Origin: Romanomermis culicivorax | Taxonomy: Eukaryota > Nematoda > Enoplea > Mermithida > Mermithidae | Length of the DNA stretch: 64,000 nucleotides | NCBI GenBank assembly: GCA_963922205.1 | Contig: CAWUHX010000012.1 | Span: 1,984,001-2,048,000, forward strand | Reading direction: 5' to 3' | Part shown: in pieces, positions 19,644-32,173 of the stretch | How the letters are laid out: every line of letters begins with the position of its first letter | Numbering within the stretch: the first letter of the stretch is position 1 | Program-made: the position numbers and the translations under genes | Notes under the pieces: model-generated | What the model was told of the DNA's origin: nothing | Seen by the model: the letters and a program-made list of their open reading frames with translations, nothing else | Databases searched by the model: none

Positions 19644-21121
19644 AATCCCAATTTGCAAACCAAATTGATAAATTTGAAGCCAAATATTTAGCTGACGAAA
19701 GTATCAATAATGCATTGGAATCACATCAACACCTGCTCAGATCAAATCCACTAAGATGTAGCATGGGAAGGATCCTCCTTCCAGGAGAATCATGTTTACC
19801 TCTGGCTTGATTGTGCAATGAAATTTCTGCCTTCCAGTAGATAGGGAGACTGATCAACCTGGCTTAGTAAACGTGGTTTGCTATGGCACATCATATATGC
19901 CACTGTGATGAAAAGTAGATGCTACACCACTGCACATTTGTCCATGCTTTTGACTTGCTTGCACAAGACAGTTATGCAATTATTGGAATACTGACTGATA
20001 CGTTGACAAAAATAAAGGCAGAGCAACCTGTGATTGACACAGCTTTTGTGCAATCTGACAATGCTGGATGCTTTTTCGCCAACCTTATTCATTTTTCCAA
20101 CAATATCTCAGAAAACAGTTATGACTATCAAGAACTGGGACTTCTCTGAACCTCAATTTGGTTAAGGCACATGTGACAACTGCTGCACTAATAAAGAGGT
20201 ACGTTTAAGTGTTTATAGTTAAAATTAATCGATGTACAACTGCTGAAGAATTCATCATGTGTGCTGTGACACATGGAAAAATCAAGGGAACATCATTCAT
20301 CACTGGCAACCTCAAAATGCCACACAAGAAGATGAACTTTAAAGCAGTTTGTATCAGGAGCTACTTCAATTTCTAGTTCACATCTGCTGAAATTAAGGCA
20401 ACTATAGCTTACAAGGTTGGCACCAGAAGCATATTCAGGACGAAAATTTGAAGTTTGAGTAGTTATCAAAGCTTGAAATCCACCATGTGCTTCGTGAAGA
20501 CCAGCCAGATGTTGCACCCCTTCAAACATAAAGTTCTGGATTGCTATTAATCCAAAAATCACAATCACCAGCATCGAAGACGAATCTGAAGATCTTCCAG
20601 CTGCCACTGATGAGCCATATAAAATGGAAAGTTGTGCCTCCAACTGTCCCGGAGAAGGCTGTATGAAGGCCTCTGTACTTCATCACACTTTGTTGCAGCA
20701 TCTTATTCAGAGTAACCACAATCTAATGTTACAGGGAATAAGTTTGCATAATCTGGCAATACAAAGCTATAGTAGAACACTAGAAAGCGTTCAATTGACT
20801 GGTGGCTTGCCGACTTGTTTGTTGTTACGGAAAAAAGTTTGGCTTTAAGGAAGCATAAGATATGTCATCCCTTGACAGAAAAACATCAATATTTGCTAGA
20901 AAAATACAACAGTGACATTGTATATCATCAAAAATCAATGCTGAAGTTGTCACTGAAGAAATGAGAAGAAACCTATCTTTTGCCAGATCTGACTTCCTCA
21001 CACCGCAGCAAATTACCGAATTCTGGGCTAGGGAAGTCAGTCCTCGTCAGAAAGAACCTACTACATTCTATAGTGGCAACCTTAAAGGAGAATGTGGTCG
21101 TGAAGATGGAGGAGAGCCCTA
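19640..21121 (+). pseudogene. transposase-like gene remnant, 3' part
   Basis: Continuation of the gene broken at 5569. Recognisable blocks in shifting frames are LDCAMKFLP and LSKRGLLWH (about 19808-19900), FDLLAQDSYAIIGIL and SDNAGCFFANL (19919-20090), WDFSEPQFG (about 20137-20163), AEEFIMCAVTHGKIKGT (about 20245-20290) and, at the end, EVVTEEMRR, SDFLTPQQITEFWAREV and a TAA at 21119. At least five stops or frame changes separate them. The Asp-bearing DCAMKFLP and SDNAGC motifs suggest a DDE-type nuclease, which with the flanking TIRs argues for a transposase (inference). A minus-strand frame over 20293-20643 is a shadow. Confidence 0.6.
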
Positions 21122-21536
21122 AAAAAATCTAGCGATGTTTGATCCTCATTTAGAATATGAAAGTAAACTACTGAAAACAGATTGTTTTGAATAACTGTTT
21201 CAGTAATTAGTATGTAGATCAGACTTTTTGAAACATTTTATTTGGTTTAGAGCAAAAATTTCTATTGGATCTGAATGGATTTTACTTTGAGCTCTTATCA
21301 TCCGAAAATGATATAAAGGATGCCAGTTCTTGTTGAAAATTTGAACAATCTTTCATCCTATGGTTAACCAATAGAACGCGGATTTTCTAGTTTTTTAATA
21401 CACAACAAGCATCAAGATTTTGAAGCAACGTAGCAGGTATGTAGCCACACACTCTGGCTGCAATATAGCCGATTTAGCCTTGAATTAATATTTTGACTAA
21501 ATTGAACATAAATTTGCACCTGAAGTTTTTTCAATA

Positions 21537-22247
21537 ATATCAAAAATGTGTTTTACTTTGTATAATTTCCCATATATGGGAAAGAGATACTATGACCAAA
21601 CCTTATGGGTATATAGTCATGAGGTCGCCCTACTATTCATAAAAGTTTTAGTTGGATTATTGCAATTATGAGGGAATGAGTGCATTTTTAAACAAAAAAT
21701 TCCATAATTTGATTCAAAAATGGCTTCCGCTTGTTTCCCTGTGGCACACTGGTTTTTTTAATTTTGATAAAACTTTGTGGGTATGCATCCAAGGGTTCCA
21801 GGCCACAACATAATGGAGTTTGATCAATGACACTCATTATTTGACTTTACGGGATACAAAAATTGTGTGAATTTGAGTAATTGATAACTGCTGAAAATTG
21901 AAATTTAAAGTGTAGTGTAAACCATAATTTTGATGCTACATATAAGTATATGTGCCAAGCATATACTCTAAGCATTGCTACACACACTGACAAAGTTTTA
22001 TTGATCAACATTGCACACCTTATTACTTATAGGCCTTCAATCATTGTGGCCTAAAATTTCGAAAATTGCAAAAAAAATTTGAACCTTTGGATTGATGTTA
22101 CCACGCGAATTTGAAATTTTAGATCAACGAATACTGGCATGTTGTTCAGCACAAAAAACTGTACAAAATATGTTTTTTTGAGGTATGATTAATTTTTTAC
22201 TTATCACAACCTTGGTCGAGCCTAAGAGAAATTGTGTCTTAAAAAGT
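21537..22247 (-). repeat. right terminal inverted repeat of the split DNA transposon
   Basis: Reverse complement of 4121-4825, about 0.7 kb with moderate divergence. The outer end is near TAAGAGAAATTGTGTCTTAA and the inner end near 21540. Confidence 0.85.
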
Positions 22248-23228
22248 ACTATACTTTTATCTTATGTTTGTTATGTGAGAGAGAAAAAATTTGTATAGTT
22301 CGATTCTCACGACCCTAGCATTACAAACATGCAAACTCGCGACATTGTACAAATTAGGTCAGAGTACATGTGCGATTCATTAGTCATTTTTGCTCACGAG
22401 AATAAGTGATTCCGGTGGACCAAGTAGTCAAAGCTAAGTTTAAAGCTACAGAAAAGCAACAGAGAAAAGAAGGAAAACAAAAAATTCGCAAAATACCAGA
22501 AGAAAAATAAAATTCGAGAAACGATGTACGAAATTAACTGAGAAGCAGGTAGAGCGAATGAACAAAATTGAATTGAAAGAGACTATATGAAAAAAGGAAA
22601 ACAATAAGCTTGAAGAAAGCGCAGTAAAACAATTAAAAAACAAAAAAGCAACATAGATAGTCAAAGACTTGACACGATGATCAAAGTAGCAATAAATTCC
22701 AATGAGACAACATTTTTTGAAAAACCTGCAGTGCACGTAGTCTCATTTGGAAAAAATGGTGTATAAAGCTGTGCAAGTTTATTCACTTGAATGAACATCT
22801 TTTTACATCGCCAGGATGTACACAAGAGCATCTGCAATTCTTTTTGGCAAATTCAAAAAGCAGTTTTTGCGGGAAAAACAAGTTCAAGTCATTACGAGTT
22901 GGATGGAAGCACTGTAAGAATAAGCGCACGTAAGAGTGCATCCTCATCGCAAAACCGGAGTAGGACTTCAGGCAGAAAAAGCATGGTTATTTTAGCGTCG
23001 GATATGAAAAATTGAGGCTAGTAGATACGGAGTCGATTTTTATTGCTCACAATTTGTGAAAAAGCCAATGACATCATTTCTTTACTCTATCATCCTGCCA
23101 ATCTCGAGCTATGTTCTTCTTCCTCCAAAGAATCTTCAAATTCTGTCAATACAAGCGGCTGATGGTCAGCTAATCACCTCATGTGTCGTCTTCGTAACGT
23201 TTCCCTCCGTTTGACCACCACGAAAATA
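22248..23228. other. intergenic, downstream of the ARL4-like gene
   Basis: AT- and A-rich sequence without a supportable gene or repeat. It includes the 3' flank (and probably the 3' UTR) of the minus-strand ARL4-like gene. No consensus poly(A) signal could be assigned with confidence. Confidence 0.5.
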
Positions 23229-26200
23229 TCATCGAAAATTCATACCTTTCGACGAAGAAGTCGGGGCCGTTAACGTCCCAACGATCGATTTATTCTTCAT
23301 TTTTGCACTTTTCCGACTTTTGATTATTAAATCGTAAATTAAATCGAAGAAATCGTCCAAACCGTCGCCGCTAACGGCGCAACAAGGCACGACGGTCAAC
23401 GAGTGACCGTTCAAAAGAAAATTTTCTTGACCGGCAGTCAAACGTTTTTCAATTTCCAATTTAGATTTGGCCAATGGTAGATCCTGTTTATTGGCCAACA
23501 GAACGATCGGGGCTTGACTGGAAATTTCGTTCGAACGAATCAAATTGGATAATTCGACTTTAGCTTCTATAATCGAAAGTGAAATGAATACGAGAAACTA
23601 CGAAAAAAGTAACGAAAAGCAGAGAGCAACTACAAGGACTAATTTACTATAGCGCTTGAAATGAGAGACACAACGACAGCCAAATAATTTAAATTCAGTT
23701 TGACAAACAATTTTTTCGTACAGGGCGTCCAGCGCTTTTCCCAAATGAAATTCCCTGACTTTCTCAAGTCATTTCGCCAAAATTTTACAGATTTTTCCGG
23801 ACCAAAATTAATAATTCCTACATGAAATACGGAAATATGAGCAATGTGCCAATGTTTAATCAGCAAGATAATGCTGTTAAAAAACTATAAAACCAAAACC
23901 ATCAGCTAGAAATCAACCATTTTTCCTAAAATTGGTCAAACCAGCAGACATTAAATGAGTTTTGGACTGAAAGAGGCAACTAAAATTCAACCAAGCAAGG
24001 ATTAATATTATTCCACCAGCAAAAACTTCTGTCATTGCCCAGTACTGACCAAAGGTTGTAAACACGTATAAAATTTAGGGTTGTCTCGGGGCAGACATTT
24101 TAGCCAGGGCCGGGGCAGCTGCCAGGGCAGACATATAACGTACTGACATATACGTCACCAGTGGTAGCATACTTCACGTATCATTCATGAAAAAATTTTT
24201 AAGTTTATTTTTTTTCTTTTCTTTTCATGTCAGCTATCATAATGCATTGATTGATATGTTAGAAAGAGTTTGAGTATTTTAGTCAAAAAAAATTTTATTT
24301 TTAGGATAACTTATTTCTAAGTATGAGGAAGCTCATTTTTTCCCAAAGAAACTGCGTTGCACACATACCTGGACACTTCTATCGATTCATCCGCAAGGTT
24401 TTTAGCACGGTGCTAATGGAATCAGAGCTGCGCTAATTGAAATTTTTGAACGTTAGCATGCATGCTAATGACTGAAAGGTAAAAGTTTTTGGAAAAAGTT
24501 CGAAAATAAAGTTAAAGATATAAAAAAAATTGAACAATTGTATGTTTTCTGAAAAAATCAATCAAGAACCTGTATTGAAGTTGAAGTGGAGTTCCAGATA
24601 CAATGAAAGCATGTTAACTTTTATCCAAGTCGAACGTGAATATCACGATTCCTAAAAGTATTACTGTCAAACTATCTACTGAATATTCACTTGTCATATT
24701 CTAAACTTCAATTCTATTATAAATCGAGCTTGTTTTACTACCAAAACTGCTCGTTTTATGTAGTCTTGCCCCGAACCGGGGCCGGGGACAACCCTAATAA
24801 AATTATAAAACAATAGAAATAAATCAAAAAAAGATAAAAAATCCTATTTGATTGATTTCAAAATATTTTCACAACATTTTTTCGATCATAAGATTTTTAA
24901 GCTCAACAATTTTTTCCAAAAATAAATTTTCTTTAGTGTCACAGTGTTTATCTTTCAACAATTTAATTCAATCTGCCGCATTTTTTAGGTTTTAGTAGCT
25001 GTATATTTCTCTTAGAGTAATTCTGTTTCAACTCTTGGACGGCTTTTTTGTGCCGGGAATGGTTGCTCTTGCACGAACTTATTTCCACAATTGTTTAAAG
25101 CATCTAAATTTTTTCACAAATGAGAAAATTGTTTGAAAACACGTTTCTATTAAAAAAGCTTAATATATAGTTACTGTTTGTGTACAAGTTAAAGTAATAA
25201 ATGCTTATTGTGTTGATAATGATGTTTTGAGCGGTGAACACATAAGTACCTCAAGGAGGGTTTTAGGACCTGTTTTATTCTACATAAAAATTTATTTATT
25301 GAAAGACAACATTAATGTTAAAATGTCAATGTTTGCTGATAATGTTAAAATCTATTAGGCGAATAATTTAAGCATCTACAACATAATGTACTCTAAATCT
25401 AGCTAAATTTCAACTAAATCTGTTATAAAATGCATTTCGGCAGAAATAATCCGAAATATGGGTGTAGCATTAATGATAAATTCACGCAAAGATAGTGATA
25501 TCAGCAGCAAAGTTGAAATCCTAATTACTATTGCAAAAAGGTTAAATATTAATAGTTGAAGGTGAAATAGAACCACGGATGCACAAAAATAATTGAATGT
25601 TGATTGAGTGATGGTACTAGACTACCTCAGAACAACACTTTGGCCAAACCCAAATAAATAATCACACGCTGAATTTCTCCATGCCAATTAGGAGGCCAAA
25701 GTTACATCAAAAATCTGCTTACCTATTGTTGCCTTGGATAGAACTAATTTTCAGTTAGCCTGTTTGTCTTTCACGTGCGACATGTTCTTTAAAATTGATT
25801 ACAGTAATAAGCTTATCAGTTTTTCCGTATTGAGCTTACTTTCATGGTTTCGGCAAACATACCATTTCAGAATAAATAGACTATAAAAGCGCTTGTAAAA
25901 ACGTATGATTAAAGTCAAGGAAGTTTCAGAGAAGACAATTAAGTGACAAGAAAAATGAAAAAAGCAGGCGAAACAGAAAAGTCAAAAACTGTGAAAGATA
26001 GGAGTGATTCAGGTAACGACACTCAAGAGACTACTGCTATTACGGTAGCCGTTATGTAAATATATCACATTCAAGTGTTTAACATGAATGAATTTAAATA
26101 AAAATAAAACGATATAAAAATTTTGAGTGAGACAAAAGAAGCAAAATATAGTACCGTTAAAATCCACATTTTATTTGAAGTTGGCAAAAAGAAATAGTGA

Positions 26201-29200
26201 CTTTAGAAATGTTGTTTACATAAAGTTTCTACAATAGAATTTTTCATACAAAATGTGTTGAATGGTGAGATGGTTTGACTCACAAATTTTCAGTTTCATT
26301 AGAAGAAGATAACGAAAATATAAAATGGTACAGGTTATTAGGGATGCTACGGGTAGTGAATTTCCATTTATTCAGGTTTGGGTTCGCGGATTGATATTGA
26401 AATTTCCTCGGGTTAGGGTAATTCAGTAAACATAGGTCAACTTTTTTCTTGTATTACTGCATTGCAATATGCATACTTGTACATGGGTAATGTTGATTGT
26501 GTCAATGCTTCTTATATAATGAAATATCGGCACTTTTGTTGACACGATTTGTGATTGTGTAGCGGGTGGCCGACTGTGCCGTCTGGCCGACTGTACCGGG
26601 TGGCCGAATTCAATTTGAAATAGTTTATATGTAAGTCGAACCTTATGTAAAACGTTTTCGCACGACATGTGAATAAAATGTTGCTAAATATAGGTTTCAC
26701 TGCACAAGATATCATCAAAACATGCATGAGCGACGCAAAAATATGTCCTTCATAATTTTTTAATTCATTGTAAAAGCCTAGATTGGTTGATTCTATTGAC
26801 TTTGTCTAATATTTTTGTGCAAAAAACTATGAATAAAATATGTTAGAACTTGGCAAAAAATAGAACTTTCAATAAAGATAGAACAACAACGGAATTTCGT
26901 CTTTACTTGAGTAAATTATCTAAGGGTCGTTCTCTGGAATGTCACTGGCTCATTACTTTTTTTCGATATATGAGTTTAGCTGTGGTAAAAGCCATGGGGC
27001 CTTCACATTTGTGGAATACCAAGAAGGTGCTTTTATTTGAAAAGAATATTGGTGAATTTTTCGCATTTTCTGTTCATGAAAATTGAAAATAAGTACTCCA
27101 AAATTAAGATTTTCTTGTGAATAAATGCCAAGTACGACCCTGAATAAAAATAGATTCAATAAAACGTTTTAAATTCAAATGTTACAGAGCTCAAAACTAC
27201 AAACCAGCTCTCAACAAGTGGGCCACGTGAGCTAGAAACGAGTTTCGCACTTGAGCAACGTCGAATTTCCATGAACTGTCAACAGATATTCTGCAGCCCC
27301 AAAATCCTTTTCAACAAATATACTCAACGGAGTGAACGGATACGAAGGGAAAATATTGTTTCAAAATGAAAAACTTTTGAATTCAAAGGTATCGTGGTGT
27401 GTTTTTGCTTAATTAGCATATTCTTGCGTCGCTCTTGCATTTTTTGATGATATCTTGCACATAGAAACCTATATTTAGCAACATTTTATTCACATCCCGT
27501 GCGAAACATTTACATAAGGTTCGACTTATACATATAAACTAATTCAAAACGAATTCGACACCCGGGACGGTCGGCCATATGCTACAGTCGGTCATATGCT
27601 ACAGTCGGCCATGTGCTACAGTCGGCCAAGTGCTACAGTCGGCCAGTCGCTACAGTCGGCCACCCGGTCCACAACGCGATTTGTGAAGGTATAGAGAAAC
27701 GATTTGGGAACATAGAACAGTATGAGTAAGAAAAAATTACAGTAGATTGAATAGTTGAGCACAAGTTATAAAGGAGTAATGTCATTTCAGAATGCACATT
27801 GTCACAATATTCATTGATATATGTTACAAGAATAAATTTTTTCCCCAAAATTCGACCGTAACACTGACGACCAGTTTCGTCAGCAAATACAGTGAACAAA
27901 GTGCAATAGATATAGAACCACAGGCAATGGAGAAACGAAACAAAACAAAACGATCTGCAACTTCCGCAGGCTTGAGTATGGAAGACCTTGCTCATTAATC
28001 AGATAGCAGTTCAGAAGAAAATACTCAACAAGCCAATACACTTATGCTTAATATGGTAACCTTGAACATGCTCCCTCAATCATATATACTTTAATTTAGC
28101 TTTTTCAGGAAATTGAAAATTACGGAAAGAAGAAACTACTTCGGATTCATGAAGACCCTTTTGATTGGTAACCAAAAAACCTTTCTGATTTTGGCGCGTG
28201 TTGTAAGGAGATATTTGGCACCACCACCCAGATCAGTGAACTTAGAAAGATTGTTTAGCCATGCTGGTCTAATTTATGAACTAAGTTGAAACAGAATGAA
28301 GGGTGAAATCGCTGAAAAATTATTGTTTGTCAAAATTAATTCGGTAAAATGCAATTACAAATATTGATAAGTAAATTTTGTTGTTGATGAATTGATTTTC
28401 CAGTATATAGGTGCTCTAAAGTCTCCTATAAACCAGAATAAAACGGTTCGGGTATTTGAGAGAAGCATTTTATTCGGGTTCGGTTCGGGTAGCTGAAAGC
28501 CCGATATTCAGGTTCGAGTTCGGGTACCCATTGCATCCCTATAGGCTATTGCATAATGATTTGCCCTACCCCAACAGCTATTTGTGTGAGTGTAACATAA
28601 ATGTGCAATATACCTCCTTGTAGAGAATTCAATTGTGCGCTTATCACTGCACATTATATGGTTTGAAAATTCAATCAGCTTTACACAGAACCAAAAAAAG
28701 AAAATTGTTATAGAATTCAGTAAAATATTTTTTATTTTCCTTGTTAAAATAAGTTTTGACTCAGAAACTGCTCGCTCTATTGACCGAATTCAGACCTCTG
28801 CATTTTACCAAGAAAAGTTAGCTAGAGCAACACTTATTTCCATTAATGGGGTCGCAAACAAGCTTAAGATCAAAACGTTGAATTACGCGGAATTGGAGGA
28901 AAAACCCCGCGATTAAATTGTGGTCACAGCGAAAGCTTATCGCAAGATACGAAGAACATTATCGAACAAAGTTATTGTTATCAGCCAGGTAGTTTTCGTG
29001 AATTGTCGAAAGGAATTTCAGCAAAAAGGGGACTTTTTTCCTTTTTTTCTTAAATTTTTTAACCAATTTTGTTTTTGAACAATAAAAAGTTTTTTGTTGA
29101 GGGTAATATTTTAAAAATCGGTCCATTAGATGCGGAATCAAATTCACAAGACGATAATTTGATCGTTCATGTTGCACTTGAAAGTATAGCTGTAGGGGTA

Positions 29201-32077
29201 GAGAAAATCATTATGAAACACCCTGTTACTTGGTTTGCAATTCAATAATTTTAAATCATCTTGAAAAAAGACACTATAAAACTTTAGAAATCTTCGGCAA
29301 GAAAGTTAGCTTCAAAATTAGACATTTGCTCAATTTTGGCACCATACCTTACATGCGTGAAATATGTGTTTAAACACATCGTGTAGGAATAGTTCGATAA
29401 ATAGATTTCCAGTTAAATGTACCTACAGTAGACAACTATCAGATCATTAGATTCTCAGCCCAACTATAAATACATGAAAAAGACGTGCCAGCCACTTCGA
29501 AATTTTGATCATGTGGGAATGATAATTTCGAATTTTACTCCAAACGATATTCTAATGACTTATGTTGATTCCTTTCTTAAAGCTCACATGAGACACAATT
29601 CTACAAATTGAAGGTTAAATGAAAGTTTTGCTCATGAAACTACTAAAATTTTGACACTGAACGCACAAAGTCGCAATTTTATAATTTGGCCCATTTTTGT
29701 TCAAAACAAAAAGCTGAATATGAATCGATTCATTGGCCACTCTACTAAGGAAAAATAATAAAAGAAAAACGACTAAAAATAGGAAAATGATATCAATCTA
29801 AATGACAAAATTTTTCAAATACCTTCGAATCTTTCTTCATCGCTGGAATCAACGACGAATAAAATGGCGTGCGTATGACGGATATAGCCTGCAAAATGAT
29901 AGTATATTCAGTTTTTGGGACCGAAATGATAGTCGTAAATCACAAGAAAAGGTCTTATCGTCAGGCGTCGAGCTACCTCTGCGTCGTTTCTACCAGACAA
30001 AAATATTTTGCCCAATTCTAGAAAGATGTCCCGAGGTCAGCACACAAAGGCGATGATAGATGACGGCAAATCCATTTCAATTTGGGGCGGGTTTCTATTT
30101 TTGTAGAATATAAGAAACGGGAGCAACTAGGATGATGAGGAAATCGCTTACAAGCCTATGAAATTTCCTACCTCTATGTACAACTATATTTCATACCGTA
30201 AATTTTTCCAGCTCAATCAAGCCACAAGTTCTAGCATACCAACAGTCCATTCTTTCCAAGACTACAGATGACCAAAAAACGACTAAGAAATAAACCTTTT
30301 CTAATCTGCATAATTCAGTATTCAATTGTTTTATTTGCAAAAAACAAGATATCTTCTATCGAATTTCTATAAATTCCATATTCCAACACTTTTTGGGGAG
30401 AAGATATCAGCTTCATTCTTTCATTTCAAACATCAGAAGGATTTATGATGCAATTTTTTATTAGCGCACCGGTACCACCAATAATTTATTACCTTGCATC
30501 ATATCTTTTCAATGATTGATAATTGATGATTAATCTGGCAGTGTGTGGCACATTAGTAACAGATATGAAACAGATTTCGACAGATAACATTGAAGAGTAT
30601 TCATCGAATCAAAATTTAACAGAATGAATCGGTGATTCGTTTTCATTGAATACCTGGTCGAAGATAACAAACGATAAACCCTACCGAAATGCTAATTTTT
30701 GAACACCGCTTGAAAATTTGTGAATCACTTCGCTCCAATACGAATACGTTAATGATTAAAGCAAAACCACAGTCATGGGGGCAGTAGGCTTGACGTCACC
30801 AAAAAAATTTAGTCATGGCGACCGTACTGTGGTTTTGAAGATCTGTTTCTCAACTATACTGTTCAACTTAAGGACGTTAAGCACTTTTTGAAAATGAAAT
30901 TTTTAGTTTTGTGCCTGATGATCAATCAAAACAGCTACGGATTTACGTCTCTGCATAGATGGAACTGACGTCAAAAACCTTTAACTGGAAAACCTTTCCA
31001 AAAATTGATAAAAACAGAACGTTCCCCGAAAAGCGATGCCCTACAGTCCAAAATAAATTCCAATACAATTGTCTTTTCAATACAGGTTACATATCTAATA
31101 AAAGTCACAAACTTTAGATTCAAACCCACGATACTTTGAAGTTACGAGCTGACTTTCAGCAATATGACCTGTTTTCTGGTACTGATAAAAGGATATTTAT
31201 GCCGTTAAGCTGACTGTGCGAAGTTTTTTGATTGCGATTCACTGTGAATTTTGCTGCGCCACTATTCGATTCTACTTTACGCGAAGTATAAAATTTCATT
31301 ATTTTGGATTTTTCATTTTAAAGCTCGCATAATAAAAACAAAATTCCCAGTAAGGCGAACTTGATGAACTGTGAATACAAGTTTTGGGACAGTTTTATTA
31401 AATTCATCTTCATGGATCATAAAAACAAGTTCTGATAGTAACGGATCGTTAGCTGTAAAAAAAGGCTCACAAAATGAAGATCAACTTTTCATCATTCCAA
31501 TAAACAACATTTATTCCGAAGCGCTTCAGACAACCCGTCCACATTGAAAAATTTTGTATTGTACTACCTTACAAGTAAATATGTGCTTGACTACAGCAAC
31601 TAGATATAATCTCATCATGCATGAAACATCCGTGAGAAACACTTAATTAAGACATTCAATTACAGTCCATAAAACATCTGACATTACAAAAGAGATCTGA
31701 ATGACCCTTGACCCGCACAAAACACCTGTACATGTTCTTTTCCTAGAGTATACTCACTTTTCCACAACGGTCGAATTTTATCTTGACCACCGACGTCCCA
31801 TAAGGAAAACGAAATACCTTTAGCCGTACCGTAAGACGGTCTGATCTACAAAAATGAACAAAAGCAAATTTGAGTGATCGGTGATCAATCTAGCACGAAC
31901 AACTTCTTGCTTTACTTTTTCGCAGTTGAATCCAATAGTGGGCATAGTCGTGACGTACCGGCCCAGTTTTAGACGGTAGAGGATGGTCGATTTTCCCGCG
32001 TTGTCTAAACCAACGATCACCATTTGCATATGACCGGGTTGGAAGAAGTCGCCAAAAGTCGAAATTTTGTTACCCAT
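23229..32077 (-). CDS. ARL4-like: ARL4-like Arf-family small GTPase, four exons
   Basis: Exons in order: 32077-31916, 31845-31758, 29888-29823, 23566-23229. All junctions are GT-AG, phases 0, 1 and 1 agree, and 217 residues result. Seen: MGNKIS with the Gly2 myristoylation position; P-loop GLDNAGKS; switch [21 protein letters not shown] in [10 protein letters not shown]; and the SAK-type loop as [23 protein letters not shown] and a basic tail ([13 protein letters not shown]) resemble vertebrate ARL4 rather than ARF or ARL1-3. ARL4 proteins are membrane-recruited GTPases that bind cytohesins and act at the plasma membrane and nucleus (known for the family). The tail runs about 20 residues past the basic block. 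TTTTTTTAG directly precedes the start codon, implying an unseen 5' UTR exon upstream. Intron 3 (6.3 kb) is filled with transposons. Confidence 0.92.
24068..24804. mobile_element. hAT-type MITE, family C
   Basis: Element 24076-24796 (721 bp) flanked by a perfect 8-bp duplication ATAAAATT (24068-24075 and 24797-24804). Ends are TAGGGTTGTCTCGGGGC and the inverted GGGGCCGGGGACAACCCTA. Subterminal CCGGGGC repeats are GC-rich within an AT-rich core. An 8-bp duplication and TAGGG termini mark the hAT superfamily. It has no coding capacity and lies in intron 3 of the ARL4-like gene. Confidence 0.93.
25245..25358 (+). pseudogene. non-LTR retrotransposon RT relic
   Basis: One frame reads [16 protein letters not shown], then [15 protein letters not shown] and a stop. 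This matches the palm motifs of CR1/Jockey-like RTs, where the catalytic tetrad FADD is normal; the last Asp is Asn here. Only about 38 codons survive. It is embedded antisense in intron 3 of the ARL4-like gene. Confidence 0.7.
26546..27686. mobile_element. MULE-like TIR element nested in hAT D, family E
   Basis: Element 26555-27677 with TIRs of about 200 to 260 bp (TTGTG, GGGTGGCCGACTG, then GTTCGACTTA and TTGCGTCGCTC blocks in inverse order) and a 9-bp duplication GATTTGTGA (26546-26554 and 27678-27686). The right end carries about five tandem copies of a ~20-bp unit containing CTACAGTCGGCCA; the left has about two. A 9-bp duplication and long TIRs are typical of Mutator-like elements. No transposase is present in its ~1.1 kb. 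Confidence 0.75.
28109..28340 (+). pseudogene. hAT transposase C-terminal dimerisation domain, broken
   Basis: After a TTTTTCAG acceptor, [20 protein letters not shown] is read and then TAA. In another frame, 28191-28340 gives [19 protein letters not shown], an internal stop, and [10 protein letters not shown]. This is the hATC dimerisation signature (YLAxPxxSxxxERLFSxAG and EKLLFxKxN). At least one stop and one frameshift make it a pseudogene. Upstream transposase exons were not recognised, partly because element E interrupts the copy. Confidence 0.85.
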
Positions 32078-32173
32078 TGCTAAAAAAATTAAATAAGCGG
32101 AAGTAAAAAAACTAAGGTCAGAATAGGTATAATCGTTCAATTTGTTCAGAAATAGGATATTTGCCCAGAACAC

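Larger units (their letters stand above)
4121..22247 (+). mobile_element. old DNA transposon with ~0.7-kb TIRs, split by a gypsy element
   Basis: Two ~0.7-kb inverted copies (4121-4825 and 21537-22247) bracket a decayed gene read on the plus strand in fragments at 5230-5569 and 19640-21121. Subtracting the 14.07-kb LTR element leaves about 4 kb, a normal size for an autonomous cut-and-paste element. TIR copies differ at many positions and the gene has several stops and frame changes, so the element is old and dead, unlike the retrotransposon inside it. The target duplication could not be defined. MITE family A also sits inside it at 4921-5165. Confidence 0.7.
26331..28549 (+). mobile_element. 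decayed autonomous hAT element, family D
   Basis: Element 26339-28541 (2.2 kb). Ends are TAGGGATGCTACGGGTA and the inverted TACCCATTGCATCCCTA, flanked by CAGGTTAT and TAGGCTAT, an 8-bp duplication matching at six positions. Subterminal GGTTCGGGT-type repeats are seen at both ends. It contains a transposase C-terminus on the plus strand and a later MULE-like insertion at 26555-27677. It lies in intron 3 of the ARL4-like gene, antisense to it. Confidence 0.88.

Noticed and set aside
20293..20643. 116-codon minus-strand frame in the DNA transposon
   Set aside because: It is antisense to transposase-like blocks read on the plus strand, so a shadow.
28760..28916. Possible second hAT transposase end ([14 protein letters not shown])
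   Set aside because: Loosely similar to hAT tails, but it lies outside the boundary of element D and has no supporting terminus; too short to call.
30768..30839. Short inverted repeat CAAAACCACAGT ... ACTGTGGTTTTG
   Set aside because: Only 12 paired bases and no target duplication; could be a tiny MITE but the evidence is thin.
31820..32173. Upstream in-frame extension of the ARL4-like protein ([11 protein letters not shown])
   Set aside because: TTTTTTTAG lies directly before MGNKIS, and Gly2 is needed for myristoylation in the family, so the extension is intron or 5' UTR.
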